Shown: piece after piece, positions 6,147 to 13,672 of the stretch
How positions within the stretch are numbered: the first letter of the stretch is position 1
Layout of the letters: every line of letters starts with the position of its first letter
From: an uncultured Ruaniaceae bacterium
GTDB lineage: Bacteria > Actinomycetota > Actinomycetes > Actinomycetales > Beutenbergiaceae
NCBI GenBank assembly: GCA_938004115.1
Contig: CALKWS010000228.1
Span: 1 to 17,795, forward strand
Direction: 5' to 3'
Length of the DNA stretch: 17,795 bases
Translations under genes and position numbers: made by a program
Notes under the pieces: generated by a model
The model's input: only the letters and a program-made list of their open reading frames with translations
Databases searched by the model: none
Told to the model about the DNA's origin: nothing

Positions 6147-6983
6147 GTGTCTGAGGAGACCCGCGACGTACCCGAGGCCACCGAGGAGGCCCTCGGTGCC
6201 CAAGCGCCGGCCGAGCCGGCCGACGACGCAACCCAGGATGCGGACCAGGTCGCCGGTGGCGGTGCGGACGTGAGCGAGGACGCCGACTCCACCGACGGTG
6301 ACGCCGCGCCGCAGCAGGACGACGCGCCGCAGGACGGCCAGGACGCAGCGGCCGGGGCCGAAGCACCCGAGGAGGAAGAAGTCGACCCGGTGGAGGCCTT
6401 CCGCCGGGAACTGCGCACGCTGCCGGGGGAGTGGTACGTGGTGCACTCCTACGCCGGGTACGAGAACCGGGTGAAGGCGAACCTGGAGTCGCGCATCCAG
6501 TCCCTGAACATGGAGGACTACATCTTCCAGGTCGAAGTGCCGATGGAAGAGGTCGTGGAGATCAAGAACTCGGTGCGCAAACTGGTCAAGCGCGTGCGCA
6601 TCCCCAGTTACGTGCTGGTGCGGATGGACCTGACCGATGAGTCCTGGGGTGCGGTCCGGCACACCCCCGGCGTGACCGGGTTCGTCGGCCACGCGCACTC
6701 CCCAGTGCCGCTGACCCAGGACGAGGTGGTGTCCATGCTGGCACCCACCATCGAGCAGAAGGCCCCCGCGCAGGCTGCCGGCGCACCTGCCGCCGGCGCC
6801 CCCCAGGTGCAGGTGGACTTCAGCGTGGGCGAGTCGGTCACCGTCACCGACGGGCCGTTCGACACGCTCCCCGCGACGATCTCGGAGATCAACGCCGAGA
6901 GCCAGAAACTCAAGGTGCTGGTGTCCATCTTCGGCCGGGAGACCCCGGTCGAGTTGTCGTTCAACCAGGTCGCCAAGATCTGA
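6147..6983 (+). CDS. nusG: Transcription elongation/termination factor NusG
   Basis: NusG binds the RNA polymerase clamp and links it to Rho or the ribosome. From GTG 6147 the product is 278 aa. The NGN domain (about 95-200) begins EWYVVHSYAGYENRVKANL and includes SYVLVRMDLTDESW and HTPGVTGFVG. After an Ala/Pro linker (205-222), the KOW domain (about 223-278) has VTVTDGPFDTLPATISEI and KVLVSIFGRETPVELSF. Residues 1-93 are an extra acidic tail rich in Glu, Asp, Ala and Gln, which makes it much longer than the 181-aa E. coli protein; such tails are usual in Actinobacteria. GTG 6147 is chosen over in-frame GTG 6126 because AGGA (6137-6140) and a second AGGA precede it at normal spacing. Confidence 0.95.
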   Translation: MSEETRDVPEATEEALGAQAPAEPADDATQDADQVAGGGADVSEDADSTDGDAAPQQDDAPQDGQDAAAGAEAPEEEEVDPVEAFRRELRTLPGEWYVVHSYAGYENRVKANLESRIQSLNMEDYIFQVEVPMEEVVEIKNSVRKLVKRVRIPSYVLVRMDLTDESWGAVRHTPGVTGFVGHAHSPVPLTQDEVVSMLAPTIEQKAPAQAAGAPAAGAPQVQVDFSVGESVTVTDGPFDTLPATISEINAESQKLKVLVSIFGRETPVELSFNQVAKI

Positions 6984-7127
6984 CGATCCAGCCCGGGCAC
7001 CGCCCGGGCTCGTCCGGACCGCTCGGCGCAACCCGCGCCGAACCCCCGGACTCCCTCGTGACCCGGGCCGGGTCACATGCAACCGGGTCATCGCCCAGGG
7101 CGTGGGCCCACAACACAGGAGAGACAC
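6984..7127 (+). other. Structured nusG-rplK spacer with three hairpins
   Basis: Three stem-loops fill this 144-base gap. The first is AGCCCGGGC/GCCCGGGCT (6990-6998 with 7002-7010, loop ACC), directly after the nusG stop. The second is nested: outer GTCCGG/CCGGAC (7012-7017, 7046-7051), inner CGGCGC/GCGCCG (7024-7029, 7035-7040). The third is GTGACCC/GGGTCAC (7058-7064, 7070-7076). No clear promoter was seen. Termination or processing after nusG and feedback control of the L11-L1 message are both possible; no known L1-binding motif was identified. Confidence 0.45.
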
Positions 7128-7559
7128 ATGCCCCCCAAGAAGAAGGTCGCAGGCCTGATCAAACTCCAGATCCAGGCCGGCGCTGCCAACCCCGCCCCCC
7201 CGATCGGGCCGGCGCTGGGTCAGCACGGCGTGAACATCATGGAGTTCTGCAAGGCCTACAACGCTGCCACCGAGTCCCAGCGCGGCAACGTGATTCCCGT
7301 CGAGATCACGGTGTACGAGGACCGGTCCTTCACGTTCATCACCAAGACCCCGCCCGCCGCGGAGTTGATCAAGAAGGCCGCCGGCGTGGACAAGGGCTCG
7401 GGGAACCCGAACACCGCCAAGGTCGGGACCATCACCGCCGAGCAGGTCCGCGAGATCGCCCAGACCAAGATGGAGGACCTCAACGCCCGGGACGTGGACG
7501 CCGCCGCGAAGGTGATCGCCGGTACCGCCCGCTCGATGGGCATCGACGTCAAGGGCTGA
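7128..7559 (+). CDS. rplK: 50S ribosomal protein L11
   Basis: L11 binds 23S rRNA in the GTPase-associated centre at the base of the L10-L7/L12 stalk, where thiopeptide antibiotics such as thiostrepton act. The 143-aa product starts MPPKKKVAGLIKLQIQAG, followed by the Pro-rich NTD helix region NPAPPIGPALGQHGVNIMEF. It ends with the rRNA-binding CTD GTITAEQVREIAQTKMEDLN ... GTARSMGIDVKG, the normal family length and end. The start is ATG 7128, preceded by AGGAGAG; an upstream in-frame start (7077) would add a non-conserved leader. It is followed by rplA as in most bacteria. Confidence 0.98.
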   Translation: MPPKKKVAGLIKLQIQAGAANPAPPIGPALGQHGVNIMEFCKAYNAATESQRGNVIPVEITVYEDRSFTFITKTPPAAELIKKAAGVDKGSGNPNTAKVGTITAEQVREIAQTKMEDLNARDVDAAAKVIAGTARSMGIDVKG

Positions 7560-7727
7560 GGCCCCGCGCCGCCCGGGCTGCCCCCTGGACAGCACCGGGC
7601 GAGGATCTAGCACAGCGCCCCTCCCGGGGCGTCCCCGATTCCACGGGGCACCCGCGGGGCATCCAGGGATTCCACCCAGTGGCAGGGCCGGGCGCGGCCC
7701 GCACCACGACTGCACAAGGAGAAGCAG
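7560..7727 (+). other. GC-rich spacer between rplK and rplA
   Basis: The spacer is 168 bases. It contains short hairpins CGCCCC/GGGGCG (7616-7621, 7626-7631, loop TCCC) and CCCCG/CGGGG (7633-7637, 7644-7648), and ends with a strong ribosome site AAGGAG before rplA. No good -10/-35 pair was found. The gap may carry a processing or translational control structure, but there is no specific match. Confidence 0.3.
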
Positions 7728-8441
7728 ATGACAAAGCGCAGCAAGCACTACCGCAAGGCCGCCGAACGGATCGACCGTTCCCGGTTGTACAACCCGGCGG
7801 AGGCCATCGCCCTGGTGAAGGAGACCGCCACCACCAAGTTCGATCCCACGGTGGACCTGGCGCTCCGGCTCGGCGTGGACCCGCGCAAGGCGGATCAGAT
7901 GGTGCGCGGCACCGTGAACCTGCCGCACGGCACCGGTAAGACCGCCCGGGTGATCGTGTTCGCCGTCGGGGAGCGCGCCGAGCAGGCCACGCAGGCCGGC
8001 GCCGACGAGGTCGGCGGGGACGAACTGATCGAGAAGGTCGCCGGCGGTTACGTCGACTTCGACGCCGCGGTGGCCACCCCGGACCTGATGGGCAAGGTGG
8101 GACGCCTGGGCCGGGTGCTCGGGCCCCGGGGCCTGATGCCCAACCCGAAGACCGGCACGGTGACCATGGACGTGGCCAAGGCCGTCTCGGACATCAAGGG
8201 CGGCCGGATCGACTTCCGGGTGGACAAGCACGCCAACCTGCACCTGATCCTGGGCAAGGCGTCCTTCACCGAGCAGCAGCTGGCGGAGAACTACACCGCC
8301 GCGATGGAGGAGATCCAGCGGCTCAAGCCGTCCTCCGCCAAGGGCCGGTACATCATCAAGGCAGCGATGAGCGCCACGATGGGGCCCAGTGTGCTCATCG
8401 ACCCCGCGCAGAACGCCCAAGCGGTCAGCGCGGCGGGCTGA
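7728..8441 (+). CDS. rplA: 50S ribosomal protein L1
   Basis: L1 forms the mobile stalk at the ribosomal E site and in many bacteria represses translation of its own operon. The 237-aa product is the usual length and has the family hallmarks: GTVNLPHGTGK, the signature segment GPRGLMPNPKTGTVT, the FRVDKHANLH strand and GPSVLID near the end. The start is ATG 7728, with AAGGAG nine bases upstream. It follows rplK on the same strand and is closed by the hairpin at 8489-8523, so rplKA forms a unit separate from rplJL. Confidence 0.98.
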   Translation: MTKRSKHYRKAAERIDRSRLYNPAEAIALVKETATTKFDPTVDLALRLGVDPRKADQMVRGTVNLPHGTGKTARVIVFAVGERAEQATQAGADEVGGDELIEKVAGGYVDFDAAVATPDLMGKVGRLGRVLGPRGLMPNPKTGTVTMDVAKAVSDIKGGRIDFRVDKHANLHLILGKASFTEQQLAENYTAAMEEIQRLKPSSAKGRYIIKAAMSATMGPSVLIDPAQNAQAVSAAG

Positions 8442-8488
8442 CCACGCGGCTCCACCGGGCGGGACCAGCGCCCGTGACCGTCGTCCGC

Positions 8489-8523
8489 CAGCGGCCCGGC
8501 ACCACCACGGTGCCGGGCCGCTG
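8489..8523 (+). terminator. Terminator after rplA
   Basis: Perfect 15-bp stem (8489-8503 with 8509-8523) with loop ACCAC, starting 47 bases after the rplA stop. The following bases CGTGTGTGTGG are only moderately T-containing, which is normal for high-GC actinobacteria. It separates the L11-L1 transcript from the L10-L7/L12 promoter just downstream. Confidence 0.85.
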
Positions 8524-8555
8524 CGTGTGTGTGGCGGCATTCACAACGGCAGGGT

Positions 8556-8585
8556 TTGAGCCGATGGGCCGCGGCACGCTACAGT
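8556..8585 (+). promoter_or_regulatory. rplJ promoter
   Basis: TTGAGC (8556-8561) and TACAGT (8580-8585) are separated by 18 bp. They lie between the rplA terminator and the first conserved bases of the L10 leader, exactly where a promoter is required. The expected start of transcription is near 8592. Confidence 0.65.
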
Positions 8586-8591
8586 GGACGT

Positions 8592-8725
8592 TGCCCAAGA
8601 CCGCAGGTCGCCCGTCACCCGACGGGGTTAAGTCCGCATGATGCGGAGCCAGCGCAGGTGACCCGAGTTCCGCCCGGACGTTCGTTCCGGTAACCAGAGC
8701 CCTGTCACGTGCGCAGGGCTCTTGT
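8592..8725 (+). ncRNA. Ribosomal protein L10 leader (autoregulatory mRNA leader)
   Basis: The leader resembles the known bacterial L10-leader motif that binds the L10(L7/L12) complex. Recognisable pieces are AGACCGCAGGTCG (8598-8610), a CCCGTC/GACGGG hairpin (8611-8616, 8621-8626), TTAAGTCCGC, a small CCGCA/TGCGG hairpin (8634-8638, 8642-8646), and GAGCCAGCGCAGGTGACCCGAG. Further down is a 9-bp hairpin AGAGCCCTG/CAGGGCTCT (8696-8704, 8714-8722) followed by TTGT, which looks like an attenuator. The family assignment is from memory of the motif; a covariance-model search would settle it. Confidence 0.8.
8696..8725 (+). terminator. Attenuator-like hairpin in the rplJ leader
   Basis: Nine base pairs with a nine-base loop (TCACGTGCG), followed by a short T-containing tail TTGT, ending about 45 bases before the rplJ start. 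Its position inside the leader, not after a gene, suggests conditional termination linked to L10 binding rather than end of transcription. Confidence 0.55.
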
Positions 8726-8770
8726 CATGTGTGGCCCGAACTGCGGCGAGCAACGCGAATAGGAGGGCCC

Positions 8771-9304
8771 ATGGCACGGCCTGACAAGGCAGCCGCAGTT
8801 GCCGAGCTGACGGAGCGCTTCCGCCAGTCCGACGCTGTCGTGCTGACCGAGTACCGCGGCCTGACGGTGTCCCAGCTCAAGGAGTTGCGCACCTCCCTCG
8901 GTGGCTCCACCACGTACCGGGTGTCGAAGAACACCCTGACCCAGATCGCAGCCAAGGAAGCCGGCGTGGACGCCTTCGAGGGGCAGTTCAACGGCCCCAC
9001 CGCCCTGGCGTTCATCGAAGGCGACCCGGTCGAGGCCGCCAAGGGTCTACGGGACTTCGCCAAGAACAACCCCAGCCTGGTGATCAAGGCCGGTGTCCTG
9101 GAAGGTCGCACCCTGACCGCCGAGGACATCACCAAGCTCGCCGATCTGGAGTCCCGCGAAGTGCTGCTGTCCAAGTTGGCCGGCGCACTCAAGGCGAGCC
9201 TGAACCAGGCCGCTTACGTCTTCAACGCCCCAGCCGCCAAGGCGGTACGCACCATCGAGGCCCTGCGCCAGAAGCAGGACGCCGAGGACTCCACCGCGGC
9301 CTGA
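8771..9304 (+). CDS. rplJ: 50S ribosomal protein L10
   Basis: L10 is the base of the ribosomal stalk; its C-terminal helix holds L7/L12 dimers. The 177-aa product begins MARPDKAAAVAELTERF and includes LTEYRGLTVSQLKELR, YRVSKNTLTQIA, GPTALAF, and the helical tail ending EALRQKQDAE. These are typical in order and length. The start is ATG 8771, six bases after the end of AGGAGG-type sequence at 8761-8766; the in-frame upstream ATG 8729 would place non-conserved residues ahead of MARPDKA. It is controlled by the leader at 8592-8725 and followed 69 bases later by rplL. Confidence 0.98.
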   Translation: MARPDKAAAVAELTERFRQSDAVVLTEYRGLTVSQLKELRTSLGGSTTYRVSKNTLTQIAAKEAGVDAFEGQFNGPTALAFIEGDPVEAAKGLRDFAKNNPSLVIKAGVLEGRTLTAEDITKLADLESREVLLSKLAGALKASLNQAAYVFNAPAAKAVRTIEALRQKQDAEDSTAA

Positions 9305-9373
9305 CCGCGGCCGGAGTCATCCCACCCCGCTGCTTCTTGCGCAAGCAGTACCTGACAAGGAAGGAACGCCACC

Positions 9374-9763
9374 ATGGCGAAGCTCAGCACCGAAGAGCTC
9401 ATTGACGCTTTCAAGGAAATGACCCTGCTCGAACTCTCGGAGTTCGTGAAGGAGTTCGAGGACACCTTCGAGGTCACCGCCGCTGCCCCGGTCGCCGCCG
9501 TGGCCGCTGGTGCCCCCGCCGCCGGTGGCGGCGAGGAGGCCGCGGAGGAGCAGTCGGAGTTCGACGTCGTCCTGGAGTCCGTGGGCGACAAGAAGATCCA
9601 GGTCATCAAGGAGGTCCGTGCCCTGACCAGCCTCGGCCTGAAGGAGGCCAAGGACCTGGTCGACGGCGCGCCGAAGCCGGTCCTGGAAGGCGTCGACAAG
9701 GAGGCCGCGGACAAGGCCAAGGAGGCCCTCGAGGGCGCCGGCGCCACCGTCACCCTCAAGTGA
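9374..9763 (+). CDS. rplL: 50S ribosomal protein L7/L12
   Basis: Acidic stalk protein present in several copies per ribosome that recruits and activates translational GTPases. It is 129 aa. The N-terminal dimerisation domain (about 1-34) has STEELIDAFKEMTLLELSEF. The flexible hinge (about 35-58) is Ala/Gly/Pro-rich (APVAAVAAGAPAAGGG). The C-terminal factor-binding domain (about 62-129) has KKIQVIKEVRALTSLGLKEA and LEGAGATVTLK. The ribosome site AAGGAAGGA lies upstream of ATG 9374. Two hairpins follow the stop codon. Confidence 0.98.
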   Translation: MAKLSTEELIDAFKEMTLLELSEFVKEFEDTFEVTAAAPVAAVAAGAPAAGGGEEAAEEQSEFDVVLESVGDKKIQVIKEVRALTSLGLKEAKDLVDGAPKPVLEGVDKEAADKAKEALEGAGATVTLK

Positions 9764-9769
9764 TCCCCG

Positions 9770-9792
9770 CGCGGATGGCACAACCATCCGCG
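9770..9792 (+). terminator. First hairpin after rplL
   Basis: Perfect 9-bp stem CGCGGATGG / CCATCCGCG with loop CACAA, starting seven bases after the rplL stop. There is no T-run. It probably protects the 3' end of the abundant rplJL message or acts as a weak terminator upstream of the stronger one at 9820. Confidence 0.55.
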
Positions 9793-9819
9793 TGAGTTCG
9801 ACCGCGCGTCGAGCCGAGG

Positions 9820-9851
9820 CCCGCACCGCCACACCCCGGCGGTGCGGGTTT
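9820..9851 (+). terminator. Intrinsic terminator after rplL
   Basis: An 11-bp stem CCCGCACCGCC / GGCGGTGCGGG (9820-9830, 9838-9848) with a seven-base loop, followed directly by TTT. It is the most classical terminator in the window and separates rplJL from rpoBC, which has its own promoter at 9989-10017. Confidence 0.85.
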
Positions 9852-9874
9852 CGCGTCTCGGCCGCCGCCGTCAC

Positions 9875-9913
9875 TTGACGGTTCGCCGCGCCGGACCACC
9901 GGTCCGCTACGAT
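9875..9913 (+). promoter_or_regulatory. Inverted repeat between promoter-like hexamers upstream of rpoB
   Basis: TTGACG (9875-9880) and TACGAT (9908-9913) look like promoter elements but are 27 bp apart, too far for one sigma-A promoter. Between them is the inverted repeat CGGACC-ACC-GGTCCG (9892-9906). It may be a regulated or dead promoter. Function is unproven. Confidence 0.3.
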
Positions 9914-9988
9914 CGGCTCGGAGCCCCGCGGACCGCCGTCGGACCGGCCCGGTGACCACCCGCCCCGCCGCCACGGGGGAGTCAGTGC

Positions 9989-10017
9989 TGGACAAGGCTC
10001 GCCCTAGCGGCTATGCT
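9989..10017 (+). promoter_or_regulatory. Main rpoBC promoter
   Basis: TGGACA (9989-9994), 17-bp spacer, TATGCT (10012-10017). Each hexamer is close to the sigma-A consensus and the spacing is optimal, the best promoter match I see in the window. Transcription would start near 10024, giving a leader of about 150 nt before rpoB. Confidence 0.75.
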
Positions 10018-10093
10018 GTCGCTTTGCGCTGTCGTGTGCCCCTGACGCCGTCCTCCGGACCACTACATACGAGGTGAATCCGCCCCGATTCGG

Positions 10094-10173
10094 CGTGTGC
10101 AGGTCCGACGAGGGGATGAGCGATCAGGGGTCCTAGCAGCGCGCGTGCACACGACCTGCTTGGAAGGACCCCT
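10094..10173 (+). promoter_or_regulatory. rpoB leader with ribosome-site-covering hairpin
   Basis: AGGGGTCC (10126-10133) is perfectly complementary to GGACCCCT (10166-10173), which includes the 3' part of the ribosome site GGAAGGA (10162-10168) and ends one base before the TTG start at 10175. The stem continues, after an internal loop, as AGCAG/CTGCT (10135-10139, 10156-10160). Two other pairings use the same region: CGTGTGCA/TGCACACG (10094-10101, 10146-10153) and GCAGGTC/GACCTGC (10099-10105, 10153-10159). The latter cannot coexist with the AGCAG/CTGCT helix. Confidence 0.45.
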
Positions 10174-10174
10174 C

Positions 10175-13100
10175 TTGGCTGCCTCGCGCACCCCTTCTGC
10201 TCCAACCACTGAAGCCATCGAAAAACGTACCGCCTCCCGTCGCGTCTCATTCGCGCGAATCCACGAACCATTACAAGCCCCGGACCTGCTCGGACTGCAA
10301 GTCGACAGTTTCGACTGGTTGCTGGGCAACGACCGCTGGCAAGCGCGGATGGAGGCCAGCGGCGAGACCGCCGCCTCCGGGCTGGAGGAGATCTTCGAGG
10401 AGATCTCCCCGATCGAGGACTTCGGCGGCACCATGTCGCTGTCGTTCCGCGAGCACCGCTTCGAGCCTCCGAAGTACAGCGCGGACGAGTGCCGGGAGAA
10501 GGACTTCACCTACTCCGCGCCGCTGTTCGTGACCGCCGAGTTCGTGAACTACACCACCGGTGAGATCAAGTCCCAGACGGTCTTCATGGGGGACTTCCCC
10601 CTGATGACCGAACAGGGCACCTTCATCATCAACGGCACCGAACGCGTGGTGGTGTCCCAGTTGGTGCGTTCCCCGGGCGTGTACTTCGAGCGCACCCCGG
10701 ACAAGACCTCCGACAAGGACGTCTTCACCGCCAAGGTGATCCCCTCCCGCGGCGCCTGGCTGGAATTCGAGATCGACAAGCGCGACGCCGTGGGCGTGCG
10801 CGTGGACCGGAAGCGTAAGCAGTCGGTCACGGTGTTCCTCAAGGCCCTGGGCATGACCGAGGCCGAGATCCGGGAGGAGTTCGCCGACTTCCCCGCGGTG
10901 CTGGACACCCTGGAGAAGGACACCGTCGCGACCCAGGACGAGGCGCTGCTGGACATCTACCGCAAGATCCGCCCGGGTGAGCCGCCGACGGTCGAGGCCG
11001 GTCAGGCACTGCTGGAGAACTTCTACTTCAACGACAAGCGCTACGACCTGGCCAAGGTCGGTCGGTACAAGCTCAACAAGAAGCTGGGCCTGGACGCCCC
11101 GCTGAGCGACTCGGTACTCACCCGCGCCGACGTCGTGGCCACGATCCGGTACCTGGCCGCGCTGCACCAGGGCGAGAGCACCCTGCCCGGTCAGCGCGAC
11201 GGTCAGGAGATCGACATCCCGGTCGAGACCGACGACATCGACCACTTCGGCAACCGCCGGATCCGCGCGGTGGGCGAGCTCATCCAGAACCAGGTCCGCA
11301 CCGGCCTGTCCCGGATGGAACGCGTGGTCCGGGAACGGATGACCACCCAGGACGTGGAGGCGATCACGCCGCAGACGCTGATCAACATCCGCCCGGTGGT
11401 GGCCTCCATCAAGGAGTTCTTCGGCACCTCCCAGCTCTCCCAGTTCATGGACCAGAACAACCCGCTGGCGGGCCTGACCCACAAGCGGCGCCTGTCCGCA
11501 CTGGGCCCGGGCGGGCTGTCCCGGGACCGGGCCGGCATGGAAGTGCGGGACGTGCACCCCTCCCACTACGGCCGGATGTGCCCCATCGAGACCCCGGAGG
11601 GCCCGAACATCGGCCTGATCGGCTCGCTGGCGACCTACGCCCGGATCAACCCCTTCGGGTTCGTCGAGACCCCCTACCGCAAGGTGGTCAAGGGCCGGGT
11701 CACCGACGAGGTGGAGTACCTGACCGCCGATGACGAGGACCGTTACGTCATCGCCCAGGCCAACGCCGCGGTCGACGACGAGGGCCGGTTCACCGAGGAG
11801 ACCGTGCTGGTCCGTATCCGCGGCGGTGAGGCGATCGACGTGCCCGCCGACCAGGTGGACTACATGGACGTCTCGGCCCGGCAGATGGTGTCGGTGGCCA
11901 CCGCGATGATCCCGTTCCTGGAGCACGACGACGCCAACCGGGCGCTGATGGGTGCGAACATGCAGCGCCAGGCGGTGCCGCTGCTCCGCGCCGAGGCCCC
12001 GCTGGTGGGCACCGGCATGGAGCGGCGTGCCGCCGTGGACGCCGGCGACGTGATCGTGGCGACCAAGGCGGGCGTGGTGACCGAGGTCTCCGCGGACGCG
12101 ATCGTGGTGAGCCTGGACGACGGCGGCACCCAGACGTACAAGGTGGCCAAGTTCGACCGGTCCAACCAGGGCACCTCCTACAACCAGCGGGTGCTGGTCG
12201 ATGAGGGTGACCGGGTCGAGGTCGGTTCCGTCCTGGCCGACGGTCCCTCCACCGAGGAGGGCGAACTGGCCCTGGGCAAGAACCTGCTGGTGGCGTTCAT
12301 GGCCTGGGAGGGCCACAACTTCGAGGACGCCATCATCCTGTCCCAGCGCCTGGTGCAGGACGACGTGCTCTCCTCCATCCACATCGAGGAGCACGAGGTG
12401 GACGCCCGGGACACCAAACTGGGCCCGGAGGAGATCACCCGCGACATCCCGAACGTCTCCGATGAGGTCCTGGCGGACCTGGACGAACGCGGCATCATCC
12501 GCATCGGTGCCGAGGTCGGGGCCGGTGACGTGCTCGTCGGGAAGGTCACCCCGAAGGGTGAGACCGAGCTGACCCCGGAGGAACGGCTGCTGCGGGCGAT
12601 CTTCGGTGAGAAGGCCCGCGAGGTGCGGGACACGTCGCTGAAGGTGCCGCACGGTGAGTCCGGGACCGTCATCGCGGTCCGGGAGTTCAACCGGGACGAC
12701 GGCGACGAGCTCCCACCCGGGGTGAACCACCTGGTGCGGGTGTACATCGCCCAGCGGCGCAAGATCACCGACGGTGACAAGCTCGCCGGCCGGCACGGCA
12801 ACAAGGGCGTGATCGCGAAGATCCTGCCCGTCGAGGACATGCCGTTCCTGCCCGACGGCACCCCGGTGGACATCATCCTCAACCCCCTGGGCGTGCCGCG
12901 CCGGATGAACGTCGGTCAGGTGCTCGAGACCCACCTGGGGTGGGTGGCCAAGCACGGCTGGGACATCGGCATCGAGGAGGCCAAGAACGGCAAGCTGCCG
13001 CGCTGGGCGCAGCACTTCGCGCCCGAGGCCCTCAAGGGCGAAGCCGGCACCCCGGTGGCCTCCCCGGTCTTCGACGGCCTGCACGAGGAGGAGGTTCGCG

Positions 13101-13672
13101 GCCTGCTGGAGCACACCAACCTGTCCCGGGACGGGGAACGGCTGGTGGACTCCTCCGGTAAGGCGGTGCTGCTGGACGGCCGTTCCGGCGAACCGTTCCC
13201 GGAGCCGGTGTCGGTGGGCTACATGTACATCCTGAAGCTCCACCACCTGGTGGACGACAAGATCCACGCCCGTTCCACCGGGCCGTACTCGATGATCACC
13301 CAGCAGCCGCTGGGCGGTAAGGCACAGTTCGGTGGTCAGCGTTTCGGTGAGATGGAGGTCTGGGCGCTGGAGGCCTACGGCGCCGCCTACGCGCTTCAGG
13401 AACTGCTCACCATCAAGTCCGACGACGTGGTGGGCCGTGTCAAGGTCTACGAGGCCATCGTCAAGGGCGAGAACATCCCCGAGCCGGGTATCCCTGAGTC
13501 CTTCAAGGTGCTCATCAAGGAGATGCAGTCGCTCTGTCTGAACGTGGAGGTGCTGTCCAGTGACGGTATGTCCATCGAGATGCGGGACAGTGACGAGGAC
13601 GTCTTCCGCGCGGCGGAGGAACTGGGAATCGACCTGGGTCGGCGCGAGCCGAGCAGTGTCGAAGAGGTCTAA
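10175..13672 (+). CDS. rpoB: RNA polymerase beta subunit
   Basis: Catalytic subunit of RNA polymerase, 1165 aa from TTG 10175. The TTG start gives (M)AASRTPSAP, the same beginning as other actinobacterial RpoB proteins, and GGAAGGA lies six bases upstream; extending to the in-frame GTG 10097 adds non-conserved residues. Landmarks in order: FARIHEPLQAPDLLGLQVDSFDWLL at the N-terminus; the rifampicin-binding cluster from about 415, with D426, H436 and S441 (FMDQNNPLAGLTHKRRLSALG), which looks wild-type and so drug-sensitive; GRMCPIETPEGPNIGLIGSL; GRHGNKGVIAKILP; and a C-terminus with KAQFGGQRFGEMEVWALEAYGA. rpoC follows 34 bases after the stop. Confidence 0.98.
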   Translation: MAASRTPSAPTTEAIEKRTASRRVSFARIHEPLQAPDLLGLQVDSFDWLLGNDRWQARMEASGETAASGLEEIFEEISPIEDFGGTMSLSFREHRFEPPKYSADECREKDFTYSAPLFVTAEFVNYTTGEIKSQTVFMGDFPLMTEQGTFIINGTERVVVSQLVRSPGVYFERTPDKTSDKDVFTAKVIPSRGAWLEFEIDKRDAVGVRVDRKRKQSVTVFLKALGMTEAEIREEFADFPAVLDTLEKDTVATQDEALLDIYRKIRPGEPPTVEAGQALLENFYFNDKRYDLAKVGRYKLNKKLGLDAPLSDSVLTRADVVATIRYLAALHQGESTLPGQRDGQEIDIPVETDDIDHFGNRRIRAVGELIQNQVRTGLSRMERVVRERMTTQDVEAITPQTLINIRPVVASIKEFFGTSQLSQFMDQNNPLAGLTHKRRLSALGPGGLSRDRAGMEVRDVHPSHYGRMCPIETPEGPNIGLIGSLATYARINPFGFVETPYRKVVKGRVTDEVEYLTADDEDRYVIAQANAAVDDEGRFTEETVLVRIRGGEAIDVPADQVDYMDVSARQMVSVATAMIPFLEHDDANRALMGANMQRQAVPLLRAEAPLVGTGMERRAAVDAGDVIVATKAGVVTEVSADAIVVSLDDGGTQTYKVAKFDRSNQGTSYNQRVLVDEGDRVEVGSVLADGPSTEEGELALGKNLLVAFMAWEGHNFEDAIILSQRLVQDDVLSSIHIEEHEVDARDTKLGPEEITRDIPNVSDEVLADLDERGIIRIGAEVGAGDVLVGKVTPKGETELTPEERLLRAIFGEKAREVRDTSLKVPHGESGTVIAVREFNRDDGDELPPGVNHLVRVYIAQRRKITDGDKLAGRHGNKGVIAKILPVEDMPFLPDGTPVDIILNPLGVPRRMNVGQVLETHLGWVAKHGWDIGIEEAKNGKLPRWAQHFAPEALKGEAGTPVASPVFDGLHEEEVRGLLEHTNLSRDGERLVDSSGKAVLLDGRSGEPFPEPVSVGYMYILKLHHLVDDKIHARSTGPYSMITQQPLGGKAQFGGQRFGEMEVWALEAYGAAYALQELLTIKSDDVVGRVKVYEAIVKGENIPEPGIPESFKVLIKEMQSLCLNVEVLSSDGMSIEMRDSDEDVFRAAEELGIDLGRREPSSVEEV

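Noticed and set aside
6012..8540. 842-codon minus-strand open frame opposite secE, nusG, rplK and rplA
   Set aside because: It covers four well-supported ribosomal and transcription genes and has a His/Gly/Leu-rich shadow composition.
10097..10174. rpoB starting at GTG 10097
   Set aside because: Residues before the TTG at 10175 are not RpoB-like, and the TTG has a proper ribosome site and the conserved (M)AASR start.
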